Of a stretch of DNA of 34,891 bases, positions 33,945-34,891 are shown piece after piece; the stretch's first letter is position 1, and each line of letters starts with the position of its first letter. The notes beneath the pieces were generated by a model, which saw only the letters and a program-made list of their open reading frames with translations, was not told where the DNA came from and made no database searches. The translations under genes were made by a program, and so were the position numbers. Location: contig JAFGFF010000249.1 of the NCBI GenBank assembly GCA_016931075.1, positions 1-34,891 on the forward strand, read 5' to 3'. The DNA comes from Pirellulales bacterium. Its GTDB lineage: Bacteria > Planctomycetota > Planctomycetia > Pirellulales > Thermoguttaceae.

Positions 33945-34393
33945 AAGAGTTGTCTCTTGAATCGTTCTTGATAACCTGCCGGGAGCTGCTGAGAATCGCT
34001 ATCCGCTTTCTCCCAACGCCAATTGTACGCAACCCGTTCGTCGTTTACGAAGACGAGAAAGACCTGTCCCGGATAGGGCGGTCTTTCGGAACCGTCCGCA
34101 TCAAAAGCACAATCGGGGCGTCCACAATAGCATCGCCACCCGTATCCCCGTCGGTCTTCGTCCTCATCCGACCGCAAGCCCTCGAAGATCGCCGTGGGCT
34201 TCTGTAAGATCGCAGGCACTGTGTAAGCGCACTCCTTTGCCTGCCCCATACTCCGACGGCCGATGGCTTGGATCCGTTGGTGCGAAATCAGGACAATACA
34301 CCGCGTCCCGTCCGCTGGATCGACAGCCTCGATCATGAGGTAGTCGCGACGTTGCTGCCCTTCATCATTTATCATAGCCTGAGGGTAGCCCAT
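33941..34393 (-). CDS. Hypothetical protein, possible BECR-fold toxin-like partner
   Basis: A 150-residue soluble protein. Start ATG 34393 is chosen because AGGAG lies 6 bases upstream; the frame stays open to 34660 but that part overlaps the methyltransferase gene. The pattern VPAILQKPTAIFEGL, then GWRCYCGRPDC and QVFLVFVNDERVAYNWRW resembles small nucleases of the Barnase/EndoU/ColicinE5/RelE (BECR) type found in toxin modules. This is a similarity of arrangement, not a confirmed match; no catalytic residue is certain. It shares an ATGA overlap with the downstream DUF2283-like gene and is divergent from a DNA methyltransferase. Confidence 0.7.
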   Translation of the reverse strand: MGYPQAMINDEGQQRRDYLMIEAVDPADGTRCIVLISHQRIQAIGRRSMGQAKECAYTVPAILQKPTAIFEGLRSDEDEDRRGYGWRCYCGRPDCAFDADGSERPPYPGQVFLVFVNDERVAYNWRWEKADSDSQQLPAGYQERFKRQLL

Positions 34394-34553
34394 CAGCCAC
34401 TCCTGAACAAGGTGGACAGTGCCCCCTGCATGAGGGATTGGCCTGAATGCCCCCCGGCGGAACCGGGTTCTTGCTCCCGGAACGACTGTTGCTAGGATGG
34501 GCTCTCCAAGGGCACTGAAACCCGAGGCCATGCCTGGAAGGGAGGAACCCGCC

Positions 34554-34891
34554 TTGCCCACCCGACTCAACACGCTCCACAACGAAGACTGCATCGCCGG
34601 GATGCGGAAACTCGAAGACGGCTCGGTCGATTTGGCGTTTGCCGATCCGCCGTTCAACATCGGGTATGACTACGACACGTACCACGACGAGCGGGACGGG
34701 AACGAGTATCTCGAATGGTGCCGCGAGTGGACAGGCGAGGTCGTGCGGGTGCTCAAGGCCGACGGGACGTTCTGGCTGGCCATCGGCGACGAGTACGCGG
34801 CCGAGCTGAAGGTCATGCTCCAGGACGAGCACGGCCTGAGCTGCCGGAGTTGGGTGGTCTGGTACTACACGTTCGGCGTCAACTGCAAGAA
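34554..34891 (+). CDS. DNA methyltransferase, N-terminal part (window edge)
   Basis: About 112 residues are visible and the frame runs off the end. The catalytic motif is ADPPFNIGYDYD, typical of N6-adenine or N4-cytosine methyltransferases of the beta group. The opening TLHNEDCIAGMRKLEDGSVD is the usual strand-helix lead into that motif. Start TTG 34554 is preferred for AGGGAGGA 7 bases upstream; ATG 34530 in frame is an alternative. Whether it belongs to a restriction-modification system cannot be seen here. The 160-base gap to the divergent small gene holds the promoters. Confidence 0.88.
   Translation, partial: MPTRLNTLHNEDCIAGMRKLEDGSVDLAFADPPFNIGYDYDTYHDERDGNEYLEWCREWTGEVVRVLKADGTFWLAIGDEYAAELKVMLQDEHGLSCRSWVVWYYTFGVNCK

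Overview
The window is a GC-rich chromosomal segment that looks planctomycete, probably of a Pirellulales-like member of the Planctomycetota. The support is a cysteine-rich secreted protein with a TIGR03000-type C-terminal domain, a complete MoxR/Bat-type operon, a pRiA4b-ORF3/SEC-C fusion protein, and dense intergenic palindromes of kinds commonly seen in planctomycete genomes. No rRNA, tRNA, CRISPR array or transposase gene was recognised. The organism assignment is an inference from gene content.

Layout. On the minus strand, 12732 down to 1 carries one long gene train: moxR ATPase, DUF58 protein, a lipoprotein with a DUF4381-like cytoplasmic end, BatA-like and BatB-like VWA proteins, a TPR protein with a charged Q/N/K/D tail (BatC-like), BatD-like, BatE-like, and after a palindrome-bearing gap an MMPL/RND transporter cut by the window edge. 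A gene-poor 1.2 kb stretch with several palindromes follows (12733-13899), then a secreted HEAT-repeat protein and a RodA-type SEDS protein (both minus). From 17635 the plus strand carries the cysteine-rich protein and aspartate-semialdehyde dehydrogenase; an ArsC-type arsenate reductase lies convergent to the latter. A CheW-REC-HPt signalling protein (plus) faces a degenerate NtrC-like AAA+ regulator (minus). Next come a lysine-rich single-span membrane protein, a small zinc-ribbon protein, the pRiA4b/SEC-C protein, and a large Hsp70-like protein.

The right end carries a set for EF-P beta-lysylation: epmA (EF-P lysine ligase), efp with the modifiable Lys34, and divergently epmB (lysine 2,3-aminomutase). 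The window closes with two overlapping small genes that may be a toxin-antitoxin-like pair, divergent from the start of a DNA methyltransferase with a DPPF motif.

The most unusual feature is the number and placement of inverted-repeat elements. At least a dozen intergenic copies of several sequence families are present. Three genes (the TPR protein, the Hsp70-like protein and epmB) carry such elements inside the reading frame without breaking it; in epmB the insert follows the radical-SAM CxxxCxxC motif. At the batA/batB junction a short element is flanked by an exact 17-bp duplication of the end of batA, which looks like the footprint of an insertion that preserved the stop codon.
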